A DNA stretch of 40,775 nt from a virus: the IMG/VR virus record IMGVR_UViG_3300020141_000715, positions 1 to 40,775 of that record. One strand, given 5' to 3'. The position numbers were made by a program, and so were the translations under genes. This document shows, in pieces, positions 1 to 7,166 of the stretch (position 1 is the first letter of the stretch; each line of letters starts with the position of its first letter). The notes under the pieces were generated by a model. That model did not search any database and was not told the origin of the DNA. It was given only the letters and a program-made list of their open reading frames with translations.

Positions 1-189
1 GCTAACACTGTTGATAGAAATGTAGATATGCTAGCAGCTAAAAAAGATCCGATAGCATTACCAGCTCAAACAGATCGCATTAAGACAGTAAGAGGAGCTG
101 TCGGTGTATATAAGGACTTGACTAAACAACTAGCAACCGCTTCGAGGATTGCTAAGCAATCCTCTAACATACAACCAAAGGCATATTAA
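1..189 (+). CDS. C-terminal end of an unidentified phage protein (partial)
   Basis: An open frame runs from the window edge to a TAA at 187-189, giving 62 residues of which the last are QPKAY. The start lies outside the window. The fragment is rich in Ala, Lys, Thr and Asp and contains no motif I recognise. Its stop overlaps the next start by one base (TAATG), which indicates translational coupling and supports it as a real gene. A 9-bp perfect hairpin (144-164, loop TAA) lies about 25 bases before the stop; a stem of that size is near chance level in this window. Confidence 0.7.
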   Translation, partial: ANTVDRNVDMLAAKKDPIALPAQTDRIKTVRGAVGVYKDLTKQLATASRIAKQSSNIQPKAY

Positions 190-893
190 TGAATAAAGTC
201 GATACACTATTTAAAAAATACTATAGAATACTTAATGAACAAGAGGTAGGTCCTATGGATCCTACAGCTGTATCAACTGAACCGGAACCTGAAGTACAAG
301 CTCCATCGGAACCGACTGTTAAGCCGATTAGCTCGAATGAAAAATTTGTAATTAAAATTCTCACAAATGCATTTTTATTCAATCCAGAGAAGTTCTCAGG
401 GTCAAAGCGAGAGTATATTAATACAGAAATTAACAGTATAAAAAACACTGTTAATATTCCAGTACCTGAGTTACTCGAGAGAATTATCAAGCTAATAGGT
501 TTAATGTCTGGATTAAAAATAACAGAATCTAAGACGTTAAATGCTATTAATAAGTATATATTCTTAATAGAACAGCCTGCAGATGCTACAGAACCTCAAA
601 CAGTAGATATACAGCCAAAGAATGCTACCGTTAAGGTAGATGTAAACGAGCCAAGTATAAATAATTTAAACTTAATTGAGATATTTGATTCACTTTATAA
701 GGAACTAATAGTTAAAGCATTAGGACACGTACCTACAGAAGAAGAATCCATGATATTAAAACCTGCTGTCAGTGAATTTGCTGATGTAGATCCTGAAAAG
801 ATCGTTACTGTAATTAAAGATCTGTTAAGCCAATCTTCAAATAAAGATCTAGAAGATGTTTTAGGAGATAACGGTGAAGAATCACTATTTTAA
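189..893 (+). CDS. Unknown acidic phage protein with possible capsid-targeting N-terminus
   Basis: 234 residues, not recognised. The first 20 residues carry a Phe/Lys/Tyr stretch (LFKKYYRILNE) ending in L-N-E. This resembles the capsid-targeting peptide and [I/L]-x-E prohead-protease site of T4 internal proteins. A Pro/Glu-rich linker follows (about residues 22-48), then two mostly helical regions (about 50-125 and 160-230) and an acidic C-terminus. It couples to the preceding gene through a TAATG overlap and lies four bases before the next gene. Packaging in the head is an inference from the N-terminus and the similar neighbours. Confidence 0.75.
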   Translation: MNKVDTLFKKYYRILNEQEVGPMDPTAVSTEPEPEVQAPSEPTVKPISSNEKFVIKILTNAFLFNPEKFSGSKREYINTEINSIKNTVNIPVPELLERIIKLIGLMSGLKITESKTLNAINKYIFLIEQPADATEPQTVDIQPKNATVKVDVNEPSINNLNLIEIFDSLYKELIVKALGHVPTEEESMILKPAVSEFADVDPEKIVTVIKDLLSQSSNKDLEDVLGDNGEESLF

Positions 894-896
894 TAT

Positions 897-2000
897 ATGC
901 ATAATAAGCAACTATCAAATATCTATAGCAACAGGGTATCTACTATCGGTCTTATTGGACCGGATAGGTTTATTGTACGTGTTCTAAAAGAGGCAGATGA
1001 TAGTACTAAGAAATACAGTAAAAAGGAACTTGCAACAATAATATCCTCCAAAGATATACACCTATCACCGGGTACATGTGGTAAGGATGTACGTATACAG
1101 CCTATAGGCGAATACGATCCGAAAAAATTTCCTGAGACACTACAGCAAGCTGAACTAGAAGTTATTAAAGTAGCTCTACCTGGTGAAGAAGGCTCTACAT
1201 CCGGTCAACTGCGCACATATATAGTGCAGGATATTAACGGAAATGAATATTCTGTTGTTCTAGGTAAGGGCAAGGGCTTTGGTACGGTAGATGAGGATAT
1301 TGTTCTAGAGGATCTAAAAGATCAAATAAAAGCTTTGCTTATTGAAAATGATGTAGATTATATTACTATTAATATAAATGGATATCATCAAAAAGTTGAC
1401 GGAGTAAAGTCTACTCCTGGAACACCAAAAAGTGATTTTAATTTTACTTTTAAAGGTAAAAACGTATTGTTTATATCTCATAAAGCAGGTACAAAAGCTA
1501 GACATCATCAACAATATGGTGGTACAACTTGTACATCGGGCAAAGAGATTTGCGAGCACCCTGAAGTAAAGAACTTTGTACAAATGCTAAAACAGAAGTA
1601 TCCAGATCGTATGTCACCTGGGTCTTCTAATTATTTAAAAATAGAAGATGGTGAATTAAAAAAATTATCCGTCTTCGGTATGGATTATGGTAAGGAATAC
1701 GGTAATAACAATGTAAATGTTCTCTTACAGGGTAGAGTCGAGATAGTACCGGATGGTGATGAATATAAGCTAACAGCTAGTCACATCGTATATAATGGTG
1801 ATCTACCGATCGGTCCGTATGAGCCTGTATTATATGCACGCTATAGCGGCTCACGAGGTGGTAATCATGGAATTAAGGATTTAAGATCTATGATTACACC
1901 CATAGGTAAGGTCTCTAGCAATACACAGGATATTAAATTAAATAAAGCTAACATAGCGGCTATAAAAAGTTCGCGAGCAGATATAGAAAACTTATTATGA
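897..2000 (+). CDS. Putative PD-(D/E)XK-type nuclease
   Basis: 367 residues. The central segment TPGTPKSDF (D180) followed by FISHK (K196) and QQYGG (205-209) follows the pattern seen in many restriction-type PD-(D/E)XK nucleases: an acidic residue, a short beta hairpin, then [S/E]-x-K and a downstream Gln. The first catalytic acid before K196 is replaced by Ser, so activity is uncertain. An L-K-E-A site at residues 30-33 could be a prohead-protease cleavage site. The stop overlaps the next start (ATGA), placing it in one operon with the ligase-like gene. The nuclease call is motif-based only; a structural or DNA-binding protein remains possible. Confidence 0.5.
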   Translation: MHNKQLSNIYSNRVSTIGLIGPDRFIVRVLKEADDSTKKYSKKELATIISSKDIHLSPGTCGKDVRIQPIGEYDPKKFPETLQQAELEVIKVALPGEEGSTSGQLRTYIVQDINGNEYSVVLGKGKGFGTVDEDIVLEDLKDQIKALLIENDVDYITININGYHQKVDGVKSTPGTPKSDFNFTFKGKNVLFISHKAGTKARHHQQYGGTTCTSGKEICEHPEVKNFVQMLKQKYPDRMSPGSSNYLKIEDGELKKLSVFGMDYGKEYGNNNVNVLLQGRVEIVPDGDEYKLTASHIVYNGDLPIGPYEPVLYARYSGSRGGNHGIKDLRSMITPIGKVSSNTQDIKLNKANIAAIKSSRADIENLL

Positions 2001-3700
2001 TAGATTTTAAACATTATTACCATGTCATTGTAGAGGGAGGAAAAGTGTTTAAGCAATTACCTACCTCACGTATTCAATTAGCCAATATTAAACCGACTAT
2101 TGATATGCTCTCAAATATTGTTGGTATTAATCTTAATAGGTGTTTGTTAGGTAGTACAGGTAAAAGGGAGTCGTCAGGAGATTTAGATATAGCTATTAAT
2201 AATAAAAAATATACAAAAGATGAATTAACATCTATATTAAAAAATTGGTGCGAAGAACGCAGCTTAAATCCAAAAGAGTATATCTCCCGTTCAGGTATAA
2301 GCGTTCATTTTAGAGCGCCCATTATCGGCCGCGATGAAGAGTTTGTACAGACAGACTTTATGTTTGTACCTGATGTAAAATTTGCTCAATTTGTTTTAGC
2401 TAATGATGAGGTATCCCCCTTTAAAGGTATGCATAGAGCAATAATGTTATCAAATCTTGCTAAAAATATTAACTGTAAGTGGAGCGGTATTAAGGGTATT
2501 ACAGATAGAATAACAGGAGCTGTAGTTGAAGGAGTTGATTCTAATAGAGTGGCTCAAATTCTACTCGGTGATAAAAATGCTAAAGAACGCAACCTTAAAA
2601 CAATTCCCAATATTATATCATTTTTATATAAAAAATATAATGATACTAATATTGTTTTAGGTATACTGGCTGATGCAAGAGCAACTATATTAAGAGATAA
2701 TTTAGATATAGCTATATTCCTACCTCAGCAAAAACTAACTGAAAGTACAACGGCTGAAGGTACACGTGTAGGCGTTCAACACTTATACTCAGAGTATAAA
2801 TCAGATCAATACTCAATGAGTTTTGAAAATTTTGTTAACTTTATTGATGTGCTAGACGATACACAAGGTATAATTCAACCAGGTAATTCAAGTGTTTCAG
2901 AGAAAGCAGACGGACTGAGTGTAAAGTTTGGTATCACTCCAGAAAATAAATTCTTCTTACAAGGTAGTTATTCTGGACCAGTGACAGATGGTGACTTTAC
3001 AGGTAAAATTAAACATCCTCCTACGCAAGATGCGTTTGAAAGTAACTTTAATAAAATAAAAAATATTGTAACAAAGACGTTAGGTAGATATAAAAAGGAT
3101 TTAAATTTAGACGGTATAAGAGTACAGGCAGAATGGCTTTATTCTCCGTTTGCTCTTACACGTGAAGATAATCCTAACGTCGTATATTTCGTAGCTACTA
3201 ATTACGAAAGAGATAAATTAGGTGTTTGGTCCACATTCCCTATAATTAATATTACAGACTATAACGGTGCTGATCTTCCTGATGACATCAAATATGATAT
3301 AACAAAAAGTTTAGTCGACCTATCTACAAAAGACGTAAAGTTCCTTCCTCTAGATATAGATGTATTCAGTCCAATTAATTTATCTACAGAAATGCACCTC
3401 GCACAGACAGAAATAAATAATTTTATATCTCAAAATCCCAACTATTTAGAAATCCTAAACAACCCTTCAAGAAAACGTGAAGATCAACAAGAAAAGAAAA
3501 CTTTAAGACAACATATAGTAAGAGTATTGCTACCTCTACAAAAGAGAATGCACTTAAAAATTCTTAATGAACTTAATAAATTGGCAGGTAAGCTTGGTGA
3601 GTATGAAGGTTTAGTAATTAAGCTTAAAGGTGTTGACAATAAACCGTTTATTTTCAAAGTAATATCACCAACATTTCACAAAAACAAAGGTAGAATATGA
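1997..3700 (+). CDS. Nucleotidyltransferase / ATP-dependent ligase-like fusion protein
   Basis: 567 residues with two catalytic modules. Residues about 50-125 hold a Pol-beta-type nucleotidyltransferase signature: G52-S53, D62-L-D64 and a third Asp at D120 in QTDFMF. Residues about 300-556 hold covalent nucleotidyltransferase (DNA/RNA ligase) motifs: EKADG with the candidate adenylated K303, motif III-like AEW (E379), EGLVIK (motif IV, 537-542) and FKV (motif V, K554). The N-terminus MIDFKHYYHVIVE looks like a capsid-targeting peptide with I-V-E as cleavage site. It overlaps both neighbours by four bases, so it is translated together with the nuclease-like and nucleotidylyltransferase genes. 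A role in end repair or tagging of nucleic acid is plausible; the substrate cannot be told. Confidence 0.8.
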   Translation: MIDFKHYYHVIVEGGKVFKQLPTSRIQLANIKPTIDMLSNIVGINLNRCLLGSTGKRESSGDLDIAINNKKYTKDELTSILKNWCEERSLNPKEYISRSGISVHFRAPIIGRDEEFVQTDFMFVPDVKFAQFVLANDEVSPFKGMHRAIMLSNLAKNINCKWSGIKGITDRITGAVVEGVDSNRVAQILLGDKNAKERNLKTIPNIISFLYKKYNDTNIVLGILADARATILRDNLDIAIFLPQQKLTESTTAEGTRVGVQHLYSEYKSDQYSMSFENFVNFIDVLDDTQGIIQPGNSSVSEKADGLSVKFGITPENKFFLQGSYSGPVTDGDFTGKIKHPPTQDAFESNFNKIKNIVTKTLGRYKKDLNLDGIRVQAEWLYSPFALTREDNPNVVYFVATNYERDKLGVWSTFPIINITDYNGADLPDDIKYDITKSLVDLSTKDVKFLPLDIDVFSPINLSTEMHLAQTEINNFISQNPNYLEILNNPSRKREDQQEKKTLRQHIVRVLLPLQKRMHLKILNELNKLAGKLGEYEGLVIKLKGVDNKPFIFKVISPTFHKNKGRI

Positions 3701-4239
3701 TCAACTTTAAACAATTTTTTGAAAACCGGGAAAATTCAGAAACTATAGCAGTTTTTCCTGGAGGATTTAAACCTCCAACTAAAGGACACTTTTTAGCATT
3801 ACAGGAATTATTAGAAACTGCGGATAGAGGTGTAATATTTATAGGTAAAAATAAACGTGGTAATATTGATCAGGATATATCGTATTTGATATGGTCTATA
3901 TATAGCCCTTATCTCTCTAAACCTGTAGAAATAAATAGGAGTTTAGTATCTCCTGTACAATCTACTTATGATCTTACACGAGAGTTTCCCAACGCTACTA
4001 TTATAGTAGGTGCAGGTTCTAAAGAAACGGATTCAAGATTTAATTCTTTTATTAAGAACCCTGAAAGCTACCCCAATGTAGTTATTAAGAGTATTAATAT
4101 GCAAGCTGGGGGCATTGACGGTACCACAGCACGTAAAATGATTGAATCTAAAGATCCTGCTGCTATAGATTATTTTACACCTGCAGATATTACACAGACT
4201 GATAAAGAAAGAATTAAGAGTCTTTTAGGGGTAGCATAA
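3697..4239 (+). CDS. Cytidylyltransferase-like nucleotidylyltransferase (HxGH superfamily)
   Basis: 180 residues. VFPGGFKPPTKGHF (19-32) is the nucleotide-binding loop of the PPAT/NMNAT/cytidylyltransferase superfamily, with the first His of HxGH replaced by Thr (T28-K-G-H31), a substitution also found in the family. GTTARK near residue 142 corresponds to the C-terminal ISSTxxR motif. Such enzymes transfer AMP or CMP to a small phosphorylated substrate; which one is unclear. The N-terminus MINFKQFFE resembles those of the neighbours, although it lacks a clear [I/L]-x-E site. It overlaps the ligase-like gene by four bases. Confidence 0.82.
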   Translation: MINFKQFFENRENSETIAVFPGGFKPPTKGHFLALQELLETADRGVIFIGKNKRGNIDQDISYLIWSIYSPYLSKPVEINRSLVSPVQSTYDLTREFPNATIIVGAGSKETDSRFNSFIKNPESYPNVVIKSINMQAGGIDGTTARKMIESKDPAAIDYFTPADITQTDKERIKSLLGVA

Positions 4240-4242
4240 ATA
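4237..4242 (+). promoter_or_regulatory. T4-type late promoter element (CATAAATA) upstream of the Cys-rich gene
   Basis: TAAATA ends five bases before the ATG at 4248, inside the end of the preceding gene. With T4 late-promoter geometry the transcript would start on the A of the ATG. No Shine-Dalgarno sequence is visible. Confidence 0.6.
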
Positions 4243-4247
4243 TTGTT

Positions 4248-4697
4248 ATGATAAAGCGTAGTGATCAAAATTTACTTTCGGAGGCTTATGGACAAGTGGG
4301 CGGTGGTGAGATTGGTGCACCTAGTATGTTGGGTAAGACTGTTATGGTTACTATGGATATGCCTGGTGTAGAAGTTGCAGATGAACATGAGCACCACGGT
4401 GATCATGAATGTGATGATGATAGCGTCGCAGGTATGGCAGCTGCTGAGCTACATAGGCTATCTGAGTATTCTCAAAAATTGCAAGAACTTGTTTCACAAA
4501 TGACCTCCATCGAGGGCTGGGTTGCTTCTAAAATAACAAAAGCTAGTAGTTATATTTCAGATGTATATCACTATCTAGAGTATGAAGAATCAGAAGATGT
4601 GGGTTCAGATAGATATAACGCAGGTTATGAAGATAGCTGCAGCTGCGAGTATGCTGAAAAAGGCTGTACATGTGGAGGATGTGACGAATGCCAATGA
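4248..4697 (+). CDS. Small Cys/His-rich putative metal-binding protein
   Basis: 149 residues. The N-terminus contains NLLSEAYGQ, with L-S-E as a possible prohead-protease site. Residues 46-58 are rich in His, Glu and Asp and include C55. A helical segment at about 90-112 (GWVASKITKASSYISDVYHY) is of a kind I associate with small marine T4-like phage proteins. The C-terminus has six Cys at 131, 133, 140, 142, 145 and 148, spaced like a zinc or iron-sulfur site. A late-type TAAATA sits five bases before the ATG. Its last 10 bases overlap the next gene. Function unknown; metal binding is inferred from composition. Confidence 0.75.
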   Translation: MIKRSDQNLLSEAYGQVGGGEIGAPSMLGKTVMVTMDMPGVEVADEHEHHGDHECDDDSVAGMAAAELHRLSEYSQKLQELVSQMTSIEGWVASKITKASSYISDVYHYLEYEESEDVGSDRYNAGYEDSCSCEYAEKGCTCGGCDECQ

Positions 4698-5137
4698 TTA
4701 CTTTTAAGAAATTCTTTGAAAAAACAGTTATAGGCCTCATCGAGGAGATGGGTATAGCTGGTGTAGGTAGAGTCAAAGTTAAAATTGACTCTGGTAATGG
4801 CGCTTATAACGTGATACACGGTGAAGACCTTACAATACAAGGTTCAAAAGTTTCCTTTACGACTATTAACGGAAAGCGTTTAATAAAGGATATCGTTGAT
4901 ACAATAAGCATTAACGTAGGTGCTGGTCATGTTGAAGAGCGTCCTGTTGTTAAATTTAGAATTAAGTTTGCAGGAACAGAGTTTGACGATGTACCTTTTA
5001 GTGTTGGTAACCGATCAGAAAATGAATATAAAATTCTCGTCGGTAAATCCTTTATCAAACAGTTAGATGCTTTAATTGATGTAAATTCTAATCATATTGC
5101 AAGTGATCAGATTGATGTTCAGTATGATACCAACTAG
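4688..5137 (+). CDS. RimB-like retropepsin (DUF785/Zn-protease family)
   Basis: 149 residues. VKIDSGNGAYNVIHG (31-45) holds the aspartic-protease D-S-G triad (D34). The later pattern, RPVVKFRIKFAG followed by VGNRSENEYKILVGKSFIKQ, matches the RimB-like retropepsin family (once annotated as ATP-dependent zinc proteases), whose members end in a similar NRS...YP.L.GR.fl block. In bacteria RimB trims glutamate tails on ribosomal protein S6 made by RimK; no RimK-like gene is in the window. The N-terminus (TFKKFFEKTVIGLIEEMG) looks like a capsid-targeting peptide with an I-E-E site. GGAGG at 4675-4679 favours ATG 4688; ATG 4694 is an alternative. The 3' end overlaps the opposing gene by about 50 bases. 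Confidence 0.75.
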   Translation: MPMITFKKFFEKTVIGLIEEMGIAGVGRVKVKIDSGNGAYNVIHGEDLTIQGSKVSFTTINGKRLIKDIVDTISINVGAGHVEERPVVKFRIKFAGTEFDDVPFSVGNRSENEYKILVGKSFIKQLDALIDVNSNHIASDQIDVQYDTN

Positions 5138-5654
5138 GTGATTGTCTAACTGTCCATGTAGCAAATTCTTTATCGTGTATAATATAAGCACGATACTGTT
5201 CAATCACACTTAATTGATTGAAATCTGATAGCTTTCGACAGTTACAATCCACATTAATTGCAACTGCATACGGTGTAAGCTCGGTTCGCGAAGTAATAAT
5301 ATTGTGAGTATTATTACTACACCACTCAATAAAGGTTTTTGTAAAATGTTCTTTTGAGTTAGGCCAGCGATACATACGCTCTGTAAACATTTCAAGCGTA
5401 TGATATGTTAACCATTCAAAATTAGCCTTTGTTTCTCTAGCCCAAATAGAGCACTGATGCTTAGCATAACCTTTACCAGCTTTTCTAGGTTTACCAGATT
5501 GTGTTCTCGGTGTAGAAGGGTGATCTAAGAGCTCTTGTGGAAAAGCATGTGCTAACATAATAGCTCCTTCAATTTGCATTTTAGATCTGACATGCTGATC
5601 ACAAAGATCCCGTGCTGCTAACACGGGATCATCGTTAGTTACGAATATATTCAT
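5088..5654 (-). CDS. Conserved phage protein of unknown function (NDDPVLAARDLCDQHV type)
   Basis: 188 residues. The N-terminus NDDPVLAARDLCDQHVRSKM and the C-terminal pattern EQYRAYI...ATWTVRQSPSWY match a hypothetical protein widespread in phages, with a conserved C-D-x-H-V block and W/P-rich end. The role is not established. Two charged, Trp-rich helices fill the centre. It lies 22 bases downstream of folE on the same strand; the gap can form a 6-bp hairpin between an AAAGG Shine-Dalgarno and the ATG. Two perfect stems (5292-5318, 10 bp; 5606-5630, 9 bp) lie within it. It runs head-on into the retropepsin gene, overlapping by 50 bases. Confidence 0.75.
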   Translation of the reverse strand: MNIFVTNDDPVLAARDLCDQHVRSKMQIEGAIMLAHAFPQELLDHPSTPRTQSGKPRKAGKGYAKHQCSIWARETKANFEWLTYHTLEMFTERMYRWPNSKEHFTKTFIEWCSNNTHNIITSRTELTPYAVAINVDCNCRKLSDFNQLSVIEQYRAYIIHDKEFATWTVRQSPSWYHTEHQSDHLQYD

Positions 5655-5679
5655 AACTTATAATATGTAAGTTCCTTTA
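5655..5679 (-). promoter_or_regulatory. Hairpin-bridged ribosome binding site between folE and the downstream gene
   Basis: Read on the minus strand, AAAGG is followed immediately by the inverted repeat AACTTA (7-base spacer) TAAGTT, then directly by the ATG at 5654. Linear spacing from AAAGG to ATG is about 19 bases, too long for normal initiation; folding would bring them together. A similar arrangement is known for T4 genes 25 and 38. An alternative 6-bp stem at 5667-5684 would compete with it. Confidence 0.45.
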
Positions 5680-6366
5680 CTTACCTGAAGCCATATCAAT
5701 AAACTTATATAGTTCTGTTCGAGTCTTTTCATCAGACAAGAAATCACCTGTAAGCTTTGATGTAATCATATAGCAACCATCATGTCTTACGCCGCGATTA
5801 CAGGCGCATGTATGTTGAGCTTTGAGAACAACCGCTACACCAAGATTACCTTCACAAGCTGTATTAACTGCATCAGCAATCTGCTTCGTGAGCATTTCTT
5901 GAATCTGAGGCCTACGAGCATAAAATTCTACGATACGGTTAAGCTTACTGAGACCGATAACCTTACCGTCAAGACTTGGAATATAAGCAAGATGAGCTAC
6001 ACCAGTAAAGGCAAGGTGGTGATGTGAACAGAGGGATTTAACAGGAATATTACACTGAGCAACAATACCATCATAACCATCATTTGGAAATGCAGTTACA
6101 TTAGGCTGACTATCATAACAACCCGTAGCAATATCATTAACAAAAGCTTTTGCAACTCTCATTGGTGTATTATCAGAATTAGGATCATTTCTCCAATCAA
6201 AGCCAAGAGCATCCATATACTTCTCATAAGCTTTTGCAGCACGTCTAATAATAGCTTGTTTTTCTTTTTCTGTACGCGGAGCATTTCCATTAGCGTAAGG
6301 TAGTTTAATCGGTTCACCGATTTCTGAATTATCAAAATCTTCCATAAAATAATTATAATACCTCAT
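5677..6366 (-). CDS. folE: GTP cyclohydrolase I (FolE)
   Basis: 229 residues, full length. It converts GTP to dihydroneopterin triphosphate, the first step towards both folate and preQ0. Visible family motifs: TPMRVAKAF (67-75), the zinc-site segment [10 protein letters not shown] (C113, H116), [20 protein letters not shown], and the second metal and active-site segment AQHTC (H185, C187) followed by RGV. The start at 6366 gives a seven-residue leader; ATG 6345 (MEDFDNSE) is possible. Given QueD and QueE nearby, its product probably feeds 7-deazaguanine synthesis rather than folate. Confidence 0.96.
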   Translation of the reverse strand: MRYYNYFMEDFDNSEIGEPIKLPYANGNAPRTEKEKQAIIRRAAKAYEKYMDALGFDWRNDPNSDNTPMRVAKAFVNDIATGCYDSQPNVTAFPNDGYDGIVAQCNIPVKSLCSHHHLAFTGVAHLAYIPSLDGKVIGLSKLNRIVEFYARRPQIQEMLTKQIADAVNTACEGNLGVAVVLKAQHTCACNRGVRHDGCYMITSKLTGDFLSDEKTRTELYKFIDMASGK

Positions 6367-6381
6367 AATCTGTTTATCAAC

Positions 6382-6395
6382 TATAAATATAAATA
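6382..6395 (+). promoter_or_regulatory. T4-type late promoter (TATAAATA) upstream of the 6395 gene
   Basis: TATAAATA occupies 6382-6389 and ends five bases before the ATG at 6395. A second TAAATA overlaps it (6390-6395). No Shine-Dalgarno sequence is present between the element and the start codon. Confidence 0.65.
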
Positions 6396-7147
6396 TGCGA
6401 AAGCTTTCTCAAAAGGAAATTATAAAAGAGTCATTCGGCGATATAGTAAGAGGTGTTGCCGCAGCTGCTAAAACAGCGGCAACAACACTAGCGCCTGAAA
6501 TAACTAGACCGTTGGGACGAATCGCCGAACCATTTAAGCAAATAGGTAGAGCCTTTACCGGTAATCAACCTAAATTATTTGTGAAGGCAGAACTACAGTC
6601 AAATTATTCAAGAGTTTTTAATACTAAAACAATAAAAATTAACAAAGAAACTAAGGATCCATCAAAAAGCAATAGAACAATTGTAGAATTCGACGCAGAA
6701 AGGTTTAAACCTGCAGGTGGTACAGTACCACCTACCACATATTACGCTTATGTTACAAGAGGTGGAAAAGATAACACCTTAGCAATGGATGTAAGAGATA
6801 ATAAAGGTAACCCGATTCAAGGAGAAAAGGGTAAAGTTCAATCAAAGCCTAAATTTGATGATATTATTAGGTTATATAAGCAAAGAGGTAGAATCACGGT
6901 AGCTATACTCTCAACTATTATAACGCGTGATTTAGGAATTAATGAACGTCAGTATGCGAGTAAATTATCCCCAAGCGCAGTAGATATGGACGGAGCTATA
7001 TTGGATATTACTAACAAAACAAATGCAACTGACCCACTTTCAGACACAGAAATACAAGATGTAAAGACTGCTTTACAATCACGTGCATTAGTTGAAAATA
7101 CCAAGGTTACACAAAAAGTCTTAATTGAACAGTTGAAAAGATTATAA
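6395..7147 (+). CDS. Unknown basic protein with possible capsid-targeting N-terminus
   Basis: 250 residues, not recognised. It opens with [15 protein letters not shown], where I-K-E fits the [I/L]-x-E cleavage consensus. An Ala-rich amphipathic stretch ([18 protein letters not shown]) and a Lys/Arg-rich middle follow (about 50-165), consistent with nucleic-acid contact. The gene is preceded by a late-type TATAAATA. It sits alone on the plus strand between folE and queD, separate from the similar block at 1-5137. A packaged virion protein is a reasonable inference, not a demonstrated one. A 9-bp hairpin (6454-6484) and a 19-base odd palindrome (6715-6733) lie in the coding sequence; both are near chance level. 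Confidence 0.7.
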   Translation: MRKLSQKEIIKESFGDIVRGVAAAAKTAATTLAPEITRPLGRIAEPFKQIGRAFTGNQPKLFVKAELQSNYSRVFNTKTIKINKETKDPSKSNRTIVEFDAERFKPAGGTVPPTTYYAYVTRGGKDNTLAMDVRDNKGNPIQGEKGKVQSKPKFDDIIRLYKQRGRITVAILSTIITRDLGINERQYASKLSPSAVDMDGAILDITNKTNATDPLSDTEIQDVKTALQSRALVENTKVTQKVLIEQLKRL

Positions 7148-7160
7148 TTGTATTTATAAT
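7141..7160 (+). promoter_or_regulatory. TATAAT element and small hairpin upstream of queD
   Basis: A 7-bp perfect stem (ATTATAA, 6-base loop, TTATAAT) spans the stop codon of the preceding gene. Its right arm contains TATAAT at 7155-7160, six bases before the queD ATG. This looks like a sigma70-type -10 element rather than a late TAAATA. No convincing -35 box was found. Confidence 0.4.
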
Positions 7161-7166
7161 GTTGAT

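Noticed and set aside
144-164. 9-bp perfect stem near the end of the first partial gene, and similar stems at 429-455, 5292-5318 (10 bp), 5606-5630, 6454-6484 and 12527-12556
   Set aside because: With this AT-rich composition and loops up to about 20 bases, several 9-10 bp stems are expected by chance in 40 kb. They are mentioned with the genes but not reported as separate findings.
221-490. Minus-strand and alternative-frame open frames inside clear genes (for example 221-490, 1314-1583, 27497-27754, 32362-32784, 39118-39489)
   Set aside because: They lie entirely inside well-supported genes, lack recognisable features and have no coupling or promoter context.
941-965. Bulged hairpin near the start of the nuclease-like gene
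   Set aside because: Pairing is interrupted and short (5 and 4 bp), within chance for this region.
3697-4239. Phage NAD salvage enzyme (NMNAT)
   Set aside because: The HxGH superfamily is clear, but nothing seen separates NMN from pantetheine phosphate or other substrates, and no NadV-like gene is in the window.
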